A stretch of 64,000 bases of DNA, from IMG/VR virus record IMGVR_UViG_3300027741_000040, positions 31,800 through 95,799 of that record; one strand, 5' to 3'. The stretch is from a virus. The notes under the pieces were generated by a model. The model worked only from the letters and a program-made list of their open reading frames with translations, ran no database searches and was not told the DNA's origin. Position numbers and translations under genes: made by a program. Shown in pieces: positions 37,494 through 45,811 of this stretch. The stretch's first letter is position 1; each line of letters begins with the position of its first letter.

Positions 37494-39166
37494 GATGATG
37501 CTTTCATTTTAGCGTATGCGATAAAGTCATCTTGGAATGTCGTATTGTTTTTCAAAACAGCATTAGCTTGTTTCTGATTATCTAATACCGTATACATATA
37601 ATCAGTGATGGATTTGAAATTGGATGGTTTAATATTAAGATGCCCACTACTAGTAAATCCATAATCAATATCTTTTAAAAGATTAAGCAATTCCAGATTT
37701 TCCATTTTCTCTAGATTACCGAAATATTTATTACATAACGATAAACAAGCGTCGAGGCTCTGGTGGACACCAACATTCAAATTAAAGTCCTCAAATGGTA
37801 TAATTTGTTCAATTAGTTGGTTCCAGTTAGATCTATATCCGCTATCATCTAGCTTATCTAAATATTTTTCCCATTTTTTAGCAATATTATCCCAACAATA
37901 GTGCTGTTCTGTTAGTTTTCTAACTTTAATTCTTTTCTGATTTCTCATTGGGGCGGGAAGACTGACGTGTTCGATTACATGCTTAATAAAATCGTCGTTA
38001 TCTGGATAAACTCTGTATGCTTTGGTTTCAAGTTCTTTAAATTTACTCTTAACCTTAATTGGATACGCATCTAGCTTATTAACTATATCGCACATAGCGC
38101 TATAATTTACTGTAGCTATAGGAATTCCACACGCTCCGGCTTCAACTTGTGGCATACCGAAGCCTTCGCATATAGCGTATTGTACATACAAGTCAAAGAG
38201 ATTATAGATTTCGCTTAATTTTTGTGTCGTTAATCCATCGGCTACCGAAGGAAAAACAGAGGCTTTATTAACACAATGTTTGCAAATTCTTTGCGGCCCT
38301 CCAAATGTTTCACAAGAAATATTTCTACAATTTCTACAAACATAGGTAAACAAAACTTTATTTGTAATCCTATTGTCTTTAAGAATCTCCGGAATATCCC
38401 AGCCCATATCGGGATAACTAGTATGAAGATATAGATATAACCTTTTGCCAAGTTCTGGATCTGTTTTTTCTACTTGGTCCAGAATTTTTCTAAAAGACAA
38501 ACATAGCTCTGGAATAAGCTTTCTTTTTTGATTACGCATAACAGAACCGATAATAATTGCATTATTGGGAATGTTATATTTTGCCCTAAGTTGATTTTGA
38601 TCTAATATTTTGAATGTGTCTAGATCAACACCAGGAGAAGTAGTGTCTATATAGTTTATCTTACCAGAACTTTGTGTTTTTAAAACATTAGCACCCCAAT
38701 CAGAATAAGTAAATACAGCATCAGCCGATAGAAAGGTTTCTATCCATTCTTCTTGTTGTGGCTCAGAATCAACGGTGGGCATCAATGCCCAATGAAAATA
38801 AGGCCTCAAAGGAGAGGCGGCTTGATATGCTGTCATCCAATAGTCCCTAACATCAATAACAACATCTGGCTTAAAATCTAATAGTACTTTCTCAAATCTC
38901 CATCTGCCAAATTGGTTGTCTCCTCTTGACGTATACTCTTTATGTCGAGGATCATTGTCTTTGACAGCGTTCGCATAGTAAATCCAGTCTATACTAGTAT
39001 CTCTTGGATCATTTACGAAACCATAAGAAGCAAATTCAGCAATTACATACTTACCAGTTTTATGCAGTCTAGATAAAATTTCTTTTGCATAAGTTCCGAA
39101 GCCGGAACTTAAAAAACTGGCTTCTGAACACATTAAGATTCTAAGTTTATTTTTTGGGTTATTCAT
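37490..39166 (-). CDS. Family 4 glycosyltransferase with zinc-ribbon insertion, 558 aa
   Basis: The most convincing enzyme of the cluster. LRILMCSEASFLSSGFGTYA at the N-terminus is the Gly-rich GT4 loop. ICEGFGMPQVEAGACGIP (about residues 332-350) is the E-x7-E type donor-binding motif. Between them near residues 275-297 is a CRNCRNISC...CKHC zinc-ribbon insertion unusual for the family. A C-terminal helical extension follows. It begins just downstream of the ssb terminator and has no obvious ribosome binding site, so its expression may depend on read-through. Confidence 0.85.
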   Translation of the reverse strand: MNNPKNKLRILMCSEASFLSSGFGTYAKEILSRLHKTGKYVIAEFASYGFVNDPRDTSIDWIYYANAVKDNDPRHKEYTSRGDNQFGRWRFEKVLLDFKPDVVIDVRDYWMTAYQAASPLRPYFHWALMPTVDSEPQQEEWIETFLSADAVFTYSDWGANVLKTQSSGKINYIDTTSPGVDLDTFKILDQNQLRAKYNIPNNAIIIGSVMRNQKRKLIPELCLSFRKILDQVEKTDPELGKRLYLYLHTSYPDMGWDIPEILKDNRITNKVLFTYVCRNCRNISCETFGGPQRICKHCVNKASVFPSVADGLTTQKLSEIYNLFDLYVQYAICEGFGMPQVEAGACGIPIATVNYSAMCDIVNKLDAYPIKVKSKFKELETKAYRVYPDNDDFIKHVIEHVSLPAPMRNQKRIKVRKLTEQHYCWDNIAKKWEKYLDKLDDSGYRSNWNQLIEQIIPFEDFNLNVGVHQSLDACLSLCNKYFGNLEKMENLELLNLLKDIDYGFTSSGHLNIKPSNFKSITDYMYTVLDNQKQANAVLKNNTTFQDDFIAYAKMKASS

Positions 39167-39179
39167 TAGATATAAAACA

Positions 39180-39195
39180 GGGGGCTTTCGCCCCC
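39180..39195 (-). terminator. Intrinsic terminator after ssb
   Basis: Perfect six-base-pair G/C stem (GGGGGC with GCCCCC) closed, on the minus strand, by a GAAA loop, followed by TGTTTTATAT. It is 28 bases past the ssb stop. Stem, GNRA loop and T-rich tail fit a factor-independent terminator in the minus direction. Confidence 0.8.
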
Positions 39196-39223
39196 ATGTT
39201 CTACTTTAGGTTTGAGGAGGTTA

Positions 39224-39595
39224 TCAAAAAGCTACCGGTTCTGTTTCCTGAGTCTTATTCGATCTTGTAAGCTTAGTAATCTTGGAGAAGTTATTAACTC
39301 TGACCTTTAGACTACTGTGCTTAACTCCATCCTTTTCCCATGTGTCATTCCTTAAAGATCCCTCGATCATTACTAGATCACCCTTCTTAAAGGACTCCCC
39401 GATAATTTCTGCACCAGTATCCCAAGCTTCACAATTAATAAAAGAAGTGATCTTATCCTTCTCTCCGCTTGCCTTAGTATACTCTCTTGAAGTGGCAACT
39501 GTAAAATTAACAACAGCAGTTTGCTTCCCACCAGTACTGACAGACCTAACTTCTGGATCGCGAGCAAGATTGCCTCTAATCAATGTAATATTCAT
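39224..39595 (-). CDS. ssb: Single-stranded DNA-binding protein, 123 aa
   Basis: OB-fold SSB: MNITLIRGNLARDPEVRSVS, VVNFTVATSREY, FINCEAWDTGAEIIGESFKK, GDLVMIEGSLRNDTW and VRVNNFSKI. The acidic tail of bacterial SSB is reduced (TQETEPVAF keeps a final aromatic residue). It coats ssDNA at the phage fork. ATG 39595 is used; a TTG two codons earlier is closer to GGAG and could also serve. It has its own sigma70-type promoter and terminator. Confidence 0.93.
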   Translation of the reverse strand: MNITLIRGNLARDPEVRSVSTGGKQTAVVNFTVATSREYTKASGEKDKITSFINCEAWDTGAEIIGESFKKGDLVMIEGSLRNDTWEKDGVKHSSLKVRVNNFSKITKLTRSNKTQETEPVAF

Positions 39596-39638
39596 ATTCA
39601 AAAAACTCCATAAAAGTAAAAAGTGAACCGACAGTAGT

Positions 39639-39666
39639 ATTATAGCTCAGTGAGCACCCGTGTCAA
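39639..39666 (-). promoter_or_regulatory. Consensus sigma70 promoter for ssb
   Basis: On the minus strand TTGACA (39666-39661) and TATAAT (39644-39639), both perfect, are separated by 16 bases. The spacer contains an inverted repeat GCTCA-C-TGAGC. The -35 box overlaps the TGA stop codon of the polymerase C-half gene. The -10 box is about 44 bases before the ssb start, leaving room for a leader with GGAG. Confidence 0.85.
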
Positions 39667-41288
39667 GAAACGGGCAGAAAACATTTTTCTACAACAAAGC
39701 TATCTTTTGCCTTGCTTCTGCTACCTAAAAAAACCAGAATATTACCATTAAATAGATGGTCTTTATATTTAGCAAATTGGTCAGGAAAGAAGATCACGGA
39801 GTCTAGCATTCCAAATTGATCTTCTAAAGTTATGAATGCCATTTCTTGACCAGGATTTTTGCCTGTTTTAGTTTTTGTTATACTAATATTTGAGATTTCT
39901 GCTGCCATAATAATATTACTAGATAAACTAGAACTTTTAAATTCTTTGCAATTAGTATTAGACATAGTTATGTCATACGAGTCTAATCTAGAACATGTGA
40001 TGGCTACTCCTAGGAGAGAACTCTCAGAATCCGATAACCATTCGATCTTATCTAGTAAGGAATACGGGGGCTTATCTAATGAGCCAATTAGGCCTTGGAT
40101 TACAGTCTTCCTATTTTTGTTTATCTTTTCAGATAATAATAACGAAAAAATATCTCTAATTTTTTTGGAAGGAAATGTTTTAGCTAAATTTGTAAAGTGT
40201 TCTGATTCTTTATTGCTTAAACTGCTCACTACTCCATATTCAAATAACATTTCTGTTCTTGTTTTTTTAAAATAGTCTAATGCCCCACAAGATATTAGAG
40301 CTTTGCTTGCAGTGGAATTGATCTTTAATAAGATTTGAGACAGAGTTTGCGACCATGATAGTGTTTTTAAGTCTAATGTTTCTGATATTGACAGTATTTT
40401 ATTATATACTGACTTTCCAACCCCCTTAATATCTGTTAATCCAAAATAGATCGCTTTATCTTTGAGAATAAATAATTCATTCAAATTTCTTAAATCGGGA
40501 ATATGAACAATAATATCCATCTCTGTAGCATTTCGTACTAATTCTTTAATTTCCTGCTGTGGATCTATTTTATCCTTTGCGTACCTTAAGTATGATGCAA
40601 AGAAGATCTTTGGAAAATGGGCCTTTGTGTATGCAGATAAGTAGGCGTTCATTGCATATGAAACACCATGGGACTTATTAAAAGAATATCTCTGAGACTT
40701 TTCAATCCAACTAAAAATAGCCTCAGCTTCTTCTCTCGTTACAATTTTAAATTTATCTGTGCCTTCTAGAAATTTTTGTTTTATTTTAGCCATTTCTTCT
40801 GGTTTCTTTTTCCCAATAGCCTTTCTTAAAGCGTCTGCTTCTTGCAGATTAAATCCCGCTAGATCTTTGGCTATCGACATGGCCTGTTCTTGATAAATCA
40901 TTTCTCCATATGTGGACCCTAAACATTTTTCTAAAGAGGGATGGAAATAATCTACAGATTCCAACCCATTCTTTTTGTCTATATAGTGATTAGATACGCT
41001 TTTCCCTTCTCTAAAAGCTTCAAGACAACCCGGCCTAAGAATACTAATCAATCCAGATAGCTGCTCAATATTTTCTGGCTTAAGTTTTTTAGACATAGTT
41101 TGTCCAAGTCTTGACTCAAGTTGAAAACATCCTTTGGTATTACCAGAAGAAATCAGATCCCAAGTTCTTGAGCATTCAAGATTCAAGCTCTCTAACTTTG
41201 GAGAGAATAATATTTTGGGAAATTGAATATCTTGTTTATCCAAAACTGGAAATTTACAACCACAATCAAATGTATAATATTCAGACAT
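39663..41288 (-). CDS. dnaE: DNA polymerase III alpha, C-terminal part of a split DnaE (fingers, HhH, OB)
   Basis: 541 residues. The match to DnaE begins near residue 40 with RTWDLISSGNTKGCFQLES and ISILRPG, then MIYQEQAM, EADALRKAIGKK, FNKSHGVSYAMNAYLSAY (about residue 202), the helix-hairpin-helix YFGLTDIKGVGKSVYNKI and an OB-fold near the C-terminus (AFITLEDQFGMLDSVIFF). The first 40 residues hold an unusual FDCGCKFP that may bind metal. The palm with the catalytic Asp residues is in a separate gene at 42156-44041. ATG overlaps the exonuclease stop by eight bases. Confidence 0.88.
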   Translation of the reverse strand: MSEYYTFDCGCKFPVLDKQDIQFPKILFSPKLESLNLECSRTWDLISSGNTKGCFQLESRLGQTMSKKLKPENIEQLSGLISILRPGCLEAFREGKSVSNHYIDKKNGLESVDYFHPSLEKCLGSTYGEMIYQEQAMSIAKDLAGFNLQEADALRKAIGKKKPEEMAKIKQKFLEGTDKFKIVTREEAEAIFSWIEKSQRYSFNKSHGVSYAMNAYLSAYTKAHFPKIFFASYLRYAKDKIDPQQEIKELVRNATEMDIIVHIPDLRNLNELFILKDKAIYFGLTDIKGVGKSVYNKILSISETLDLKTLSWSQTLSQILLKINSTASKALISCGALDYFKKTRTEMLFEYGVVSSLSNKESEHFTNLAKTFPSKKIRDIFSLLLSEKINKNRKTVIQGLIGSLDKPPYSLLDKIEWLSDSESSLLGVAITCSRLDSYDITMSNTNCKEFKSSSLSSNIIMAAEISNISITKTKTGKNPGQEMAFITLEDQFGMLDSVIFFPDQFAKYKDHLFNGNILVFLGSRSKAKDSFVVEKCFLPVS

Positions 41289-41982
41289 TGGCTTTGTTAA
41301 AAGATCCTTTGAATTTTACTTTTGAGCTAACATTGCGATGGAGCTTCATAAATCTTATTAGTATTTCTGCTGTGTCTCTAACATCCTTTAAAGCATCATG
41401 AGACCCTTCCGTGGAAATACCAAAATATCCTCTTAGGTTATCTAATGTATAATTCTTAAGTTCGTTATTTCCTTCGAACCAGTAGAAGATCATATTCATT
41501 AAATCTATGACATCTCTTGGATAGAATAAGCTACTTCTTTTTTCTTTATTGAGATTATTGTATTTAACACTTAATCTTTCTATGATTCTCATATCGTATC
41601 TGTTGATATTGTACCCTGCAGCAATAGGTGCTGTAAAACAAGATTTCTTATCAGACCTAATATGATACATTTCTAAATAAGAGACAAACATTTTCCATCC
41701 CTGGTCTTGCTTTTGGTGTCCTTTCCATTGGTCTAAAATATCTTGTTTAGAGCAACCTCTAACCTTGGAATGAAAATCCAGAACATCACTATCTGCATAG
41801 GCATATTCAGAATCCTTTTCTAAAAGTTCTGGTCTCATATTAATGTTAAATTCAGAATCTTGCACTATCTCAAGCCTAAAGGGGTCAATGATAAGTGCGG
41901 CAATTTGTACGGGACTACAGATATCGGGATTAATTCCATCTGTCTCGAAATCAAACACACAAATTTTTTGAGAATTAGCCAT
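41281..41982 (-). CDS. DEDDh 3'-5' exonuclease (DnaQ/epsilon-like), 233 aa
   Basis: ExoI motif VFDFETDG (residues 8-15), ExoII AGYNINRYD (about 120-128) and ExoIII HDALKDVRDTAE (about 193-204) give D, E, D, H and D of the DEDDh class. It is the likely proofreading subunit of the phage replicase. It lies between the two polymerase halves with eight-base overlaps on each side, consistent with a co-translated complex. Confidence 0.9.
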   Translation of the reverse strand: MANSQKICVFDFETDGINPDICSPVQIAALIIDPFRLEIVQDSEFNINMRPELLEKDSEYAYADSDVLDFHSKVRGCSKQDILDQWKGHQKQDQGWKMFVSYLEMYHIRSDKKSCFTAPIAAGYNINRYDMRIIERLSVKYNNLNKEKRSSLFYPRDVIDLMNMIFYWFEGNNELKNYTLDNLRGYFGISTEGSHDALKDVRDTAEILIRFMKLHRNVSSKVKFKGSFNKANV

Positions 41983-42154
41983 TTACCTCTACCAGAGTAT
42001 TGCCGGGGAAAAAAGTTTTATTACTAGCGTTGCCAGCAGTCTCGGCATTAATAGACCTGCAACAGCTTACCTTGACCTCATCAACCTTCTTATATTCAAC
42101 ACCATTCACTACAAATGTGGCATTGACAGGAACATCGCTTAATAGTTTTTGCAT
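41975..42154 (-). CDS. Small conserved-looking protein, 59 aa, between polymerase N-half and exonuclease
   Basis: The ATG is one base from the stop of the polymerase N-half gene, with GGAG ten bases ahead. The product has a compact pattern: VNATFVVNGVEYKKVDEVKV, then SCCRSINAET, then TFFPGNTLVEVNG, suggesting a small beta-rich fold with two adjacent cysteines. No family is named. Its place inside the replicase operon suggests a replication accessory role or a metal-binding adaptor between the split polymerase parts. Confidence 0.75.
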   Translation of the reverse strand: MQKLLSDVPVNATFVVNGVEYKKVDEVKVSCCRSINAETAGNASNKTFFPGNTLVEVNG

Positions 42155-42155
42155 A

Positions 42156-44041
42156 TTATTCTCCTTTTTCTAAAATGTCTGTTATGGTCATAATCTTATC
42201 TAACATTGCAACACCCAAAATATCAAATTTTATTACACCCAAATCCTCAAGATCCTGCATCTCCATTCCGGCGATAAGTTGATCGTTTTTTGTATCGTAA
42301 ATCATCGGACAAACATCGGATAAGTCCTGAATACTAATAGCAATTCCTGCTGCATGTTTTGATTGATTAGACTTTACTCCCTCTAAACGTATTGCCTGTT
42401 CAAATCTTTTAGCTAGAGGACCAGACAGCTCATTATCATCATTAATATAGCACCAGTCTTTGAGTTTGTCAACATTGTTTTCTAACGCCCACCTGATAAT
42501 CGATGCTTCACCGGTTTCTTCTTTCATTTCTTGAAGTTCATCTGCTATTTTGGCTTCATCTGGTATAAACTTTGTGATTTTATTCATCTCGTCAAATGAT
42601 ATATTACCATATACTCTTAAGACTTCTTTAAGTGCGCCTCTGCCTTTCATCGTATTATACGTAATCATTTGTGATACTTTATTGTATCCGTATTTATCCT
42701 TAATATACTTGATAATCTCTTCTCTTTTATTTATTGGCACATCGACATCAATATCTGGCATGGAAATTCTATCAGACGTATTGCGTCCAGTATTATAGAA
42801 TCTCTCAAATATTAAATCATATTTTATAGGATCTATAGAAGTGATCCCAATTAAATACGAAACCAGACATCCTGCCGCACTTCCTCTCCCTGGACCAGGA
42901 AGCCAATTATTCTCTCTAACATAACGCAGAATATCTTGGACAATTAAAAAATAGCTAGAAAGACCAGCGCCTTGTAACACTTCTAGTTCATGTTTGATCC
43001 TTTCTGTGTATTGTGGCTGTTTGTCTTCTGGTATATGGTTCTTGATCTTTTCTCTCCATCCACGACGACATAGTTCTCTTAAGTATTCATCTGGATTAAG
43101 ATTATTTGGACATTCAAACTTAGGTAACATGGGCTTGTGTAGAATATCATAACTTTCACACATACTATCAACCAAATTAGTATTATCTATTTCTTCTTCT
43201 GTGTGAAGTTCTCTAATTTCTTGTGGAGACAAGATGTAATATTTATCAGATCTGAAGAAACAATCCATCATTATATCTTCATTATTTAGAATCTTTTTAT
43301 TAATATCGACTAAAGTTGTCTTTAGATTGTTGCATAATAGTATCCTTTGATCAACAGCGTCTTCTTGAGCACAATAATGTGCATCTGGGGTACATATGAC
43401 TTTGGTGTGGGTATTCTGGCCCAAGTCTCTTATAATCTTAGTCAAAGCTATTTGTTGTGGCAGATATTCTTGGTCCATAAGCTGGGCCTCTAGAAAGAAA
43501 TTATCCTTACCAAATATATCTTTCATATGAGAGATAAATTCTGTGCCAATCTTATTGGCGTTATCTGGATCTTCCATAAGCTTATAAGCCAGTGTGGATC
43601 CTAAATGTCCACAGAATCCTAAAATATTACCATCTAAATATCGAGCTAATTTATCAAAACTTAATCTTGGTTTATGATAAAAGTTGTCTTTATTATTAGA
43701 TTCTGAAACTAAACTAACTAGGTTATGCCAACCTTGTTTATTCTTAGCCAGGACTATGAAGTGTGTTAGTTTTGCATTTTCCTTAGTCTTAATTGTTGAA
43801 TCATCATTACTAATATATAGCTCGCAACCCAGAATAGGCTTAATATTCTTAGCTTTGAGTGATTTATAAAACTGCACTGCTCCAGAAATTGATCCATGAT
43901 CTGTTATTGCACAAGATCTTAGTCCTAAAGCTTGACATCTAGCAGCTATTTGAGCTGGCTTACTTAGTCCATCCAAAAGTGAATAATGAGATTCACCTAA
44001 GAATGGACATGCAGAGGAGTATATACCTTTGTCATGTCCAT
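42156..44041 (-). CDS. dnaE: DNA polymerase III alpha, N-terminal part of a split DnaE (PHP and palm), apparent -1 frameshift near its start
   Basis: The well-placed start is ATG 44041, nine bases after AGGAG and following the upstream stop. This frame gives MDMTKVYTPLHVHS and then TAG at 43999. The body of the protein is in the -1 frame and continues LGESHYSLLDGLSKPAQI. Joined at TCT/TTA around 44000 they give the PHP metal-binding HxH motif plus the YSLLDG motif. The body frame alone has only a TTG (43976) and would lack HxH. Further on: CAITDHGSISGA, PGPGRGSAAGCLVSYLIG, PDIDVDVP (about residue 405 from the TTG) and IKFDILG (about 583), the palm carboxylates. The protein stops after the palm. 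Frameshift may be programmed, mutational or a sequence error. Confidence 0.85.
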
Positions 44042-44054
44042 CTATTTTGTCTCC

Positions 44055-45095
44055 TTATGTTGTGCCTGGGGCTTTGTACTTACCGAATGTATGACCAGAG
44101 TGCTTATATAGGTCTACGACATTATTGATCCCATAAAGTTCTACATCGTGCTTAACCTGTTCGCACTTACTCATTATTGATCCGTTGGAACATGTCTGAT
44201 TATCCCTGTATTCTACTATAGCTGGTATTGATGAATTTTCAAATGTGGTTTTACCAAAATGACACAATTTATTACACATCCAGCTTTTGTGTAGTTTTGG
44301 CCTCTTGGTGTTCTTAATAATTTCAAATTTATCTCTAAGCATATCTTCTGTTTTACTTAAATCAGAATCATCAAAACAAATCGAAAATGGACCACCATCA
44401 TTGATAAAGTATATCGAAAAAATTATGTGCTGAATATGTGGAAACAAATGCTTAATAGCGTAATGATATATTCTAAGTTGCGGATCACTCTCTAGTTTCT
44501 CTTGCGTTTTTTCTTTTCCCGTAGCCCAATCTAGCCTTCGTCCCGTTTTCCAGTCGATGACTTCTATGGTATTATCGTCAACAAGAGTGATCAAGTCAAT
44601 AGTGCCTTTTAAAGCTAAATTTCCGCTCAGCTTACCTTCTGATGTATCAAAAGAATATTTTGCCCAATTTTTCTTTATTTCAAAATCAAAGTGCTGTTCT
44701 GGACACAATATATTTCTATTGCGAGGATCAAACATACCATTATTAAATTCTATTGCTTTATATACCCAACTATGACAGTCTTTATAGTCTTTTGGCGACC
44801 ATTTATGATGACTGGAGCTATTAGAGTAGTATGTATATACTTGTTCAATAATTGTATTTAGATTATATTGATTGATGTCTAGTTTGCCAACAATATCGTC
44901 TACAATAGTATCTTGTTTATTCTGTTGGGCCTGTTTGATAACGGCTAGTATTTCTAATACTTTATGAACTATTGTTCCTTTGTCTGCCTTTTGTCCAGAC
45001 GGCCCTCTCCATCCGAGTACGTACTCAAGGAAATATTGTTGTTCACAAAGAGAATGGGTATTAAAAGAACTGCTACGAAAATAAGTTATGATAAT
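44055..45095 (-). CDS. Cas4/RecB-type PD-(D/E)xK nuclease, 346 aa, non-standard start
   Basis: The frame is open from 45119 to 44055 but contains no ATG, GTG or TTG before an internal ATG at 44735. The upstream part is clearly coding: SSSFNTHSLCEQQYFLEYVLG and GTIVHKVLEIL are the N-terminal motifs of Cas4/AddB-like nucleases (Cys plus the G-x-x-x-H helix). The C-terminal part has GTIDLI, the catalytic VIDWKTG, QLRIYHYAI and the SWMCNKLCHFG cysteines that with the first Cys could hold a Fe-S cluster. The proposed start is ATT 45095 (GAGGAG eight bases before); ATA 45089, which overlaps the upstream TAA as ATAA, is an alternative. Likely a 5'-3' or flap-type exonuclease in replication or recombination. 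Confidence 0.8.
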   Translation of the reverse strand: MIITYFRSSSFNTHSLCEQQYFLEYVLGWRGPSGQKADKGTIVHKVLEILAVIKQAQQNKQDTIVDDIVGKLDINQYNLNTIIEQVYTYYSNSSSHHKWSPKDYKDCHSWVYKAIEFNNGMFDPRNRNILCPEQHFDFEIKKNWAKYSFDTSEGKLSGNLALKGTIDLITLVDDNTIEVIDWKTGRRLDWATGKEKTQEKLESDPQLRIYHYAIKHLFPHIQHIIFSIYFINDGGPFSICFDDSDLSKTEDMLRDKFEIIKNTKRPKLHKSWMCNKLCHFGKTTFENSSIPAIVEYRDNQTCSNGSIMSKCEQVKHDVELYGINNVVDLYKHSGHTFGKYKAPGTT

Positions 45096-45811
45096 TTTAG
45101 TATCTCCTCTATGATTTTTTTAATGTGTGCGGACTGCTCATAAAGAGAATATTCAGAATTATCTATAACATAGTCAAAATTTGACCAGTCGTATTTGTCT
45201 TTATCTAGAATAGACTCACTAATATGATCTGAGTGGAATGGGTCCCTAGTCAGTCTGATTACTTTTCCTCCATTAGACTTTATTGCCTCGATTTCGTTTG
45301 GAAATCTACAATCTGTTACTATCGATACTGGAACGTTTTCTCTAACAATTTTCTTTAAAGTAGAGTCTACCCAAACATTCATATGCATGGATCTAAAAAT
45401 ATCAGTACCGATAAATTGCATCACTTCTCTGGCGCTCAAATTTTTATTTTCCCATTTTAGATGAGTGGTTTGATTTTTATCTTCATCAGAACCATAACAT
45501 TGTTTATAGTCTAATCCTAGTATATTTATACATATGTCTTTCTTAAGAGTGTCTGCAAAATTATAGATCTTAATAGACTTATTTAGCGTGTCGAAACACC
45601 TGGACATTATGAAATCATTTGATAGTGTATTATGTGGATCAAAAATTCCCTCATACTCTTTTTCTCCATATAAGTCTGAGACAATAATTTCTCCAGATTC
45701 GCTAAGAAAAATCTTTTCTGCAATATCAAGCTGAGACATGAAGAATGAGTAGATTAAATTCCCAACAGTACTTTTGCCAGACTGTTTTCTCCCAGAGACA
45801 CCAATAATCAT
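45086..45811 (-). CDS. Phage deoxynucleoside monophosphate kinase, 241 aa
   Basis: P-loop GVSGRKQSGKST (residues 4-15) at the N-terminus, then FADTLKKDICINILG, SAREVMQFIGTDIFR and VSIVTDCRFPNEIEAI, the characteristic order of T4 gp1-like dNMP kinases (the last is the Walker B and Arg-containing strand). It converts dNMPs to dNDPs for DNA synthesis. Its last codons supply the ribosome binding site of the following nuclease. Confidence 0.88.
   Translation of the reverse strand: MIIGVSGRKQSGKSTVGNLIYSFFMSQLDIAEKIFLSESGEIIVSDLYGEKEYEGIFDPHNTLSNDFIMSRCFDTLNKSIKIYNFADTLKKDICINILGLDYKQCYGSDEDKNQTTHLKWENKNLSAREVMQFIGTDIFRSMHMNVWVDSTLKKIVRENVPVSIVTDCRFPNEIEAIKSNGGKVIRLTRDPFHSDHISESILDKDKYDWSNFDYVIDNSEYSLYEQSAHIKKIIEEILKLS

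Noticed and set aside
39663-43976. Split-intein explanation for the divided DnaE
   Set aside because: Neither the end of the N-half nor the start of the C-half carries intein blocks, and the break differs from the cyanobacterial site.
44055-44735. Short 226-aa version of the nuclease starting at the first ATG
   Set aside because: It would remove the N-terminal Cys and G-x-x-x-H motifs that are clearly encoded in frame upstream, and leave 350 bases unexplained.
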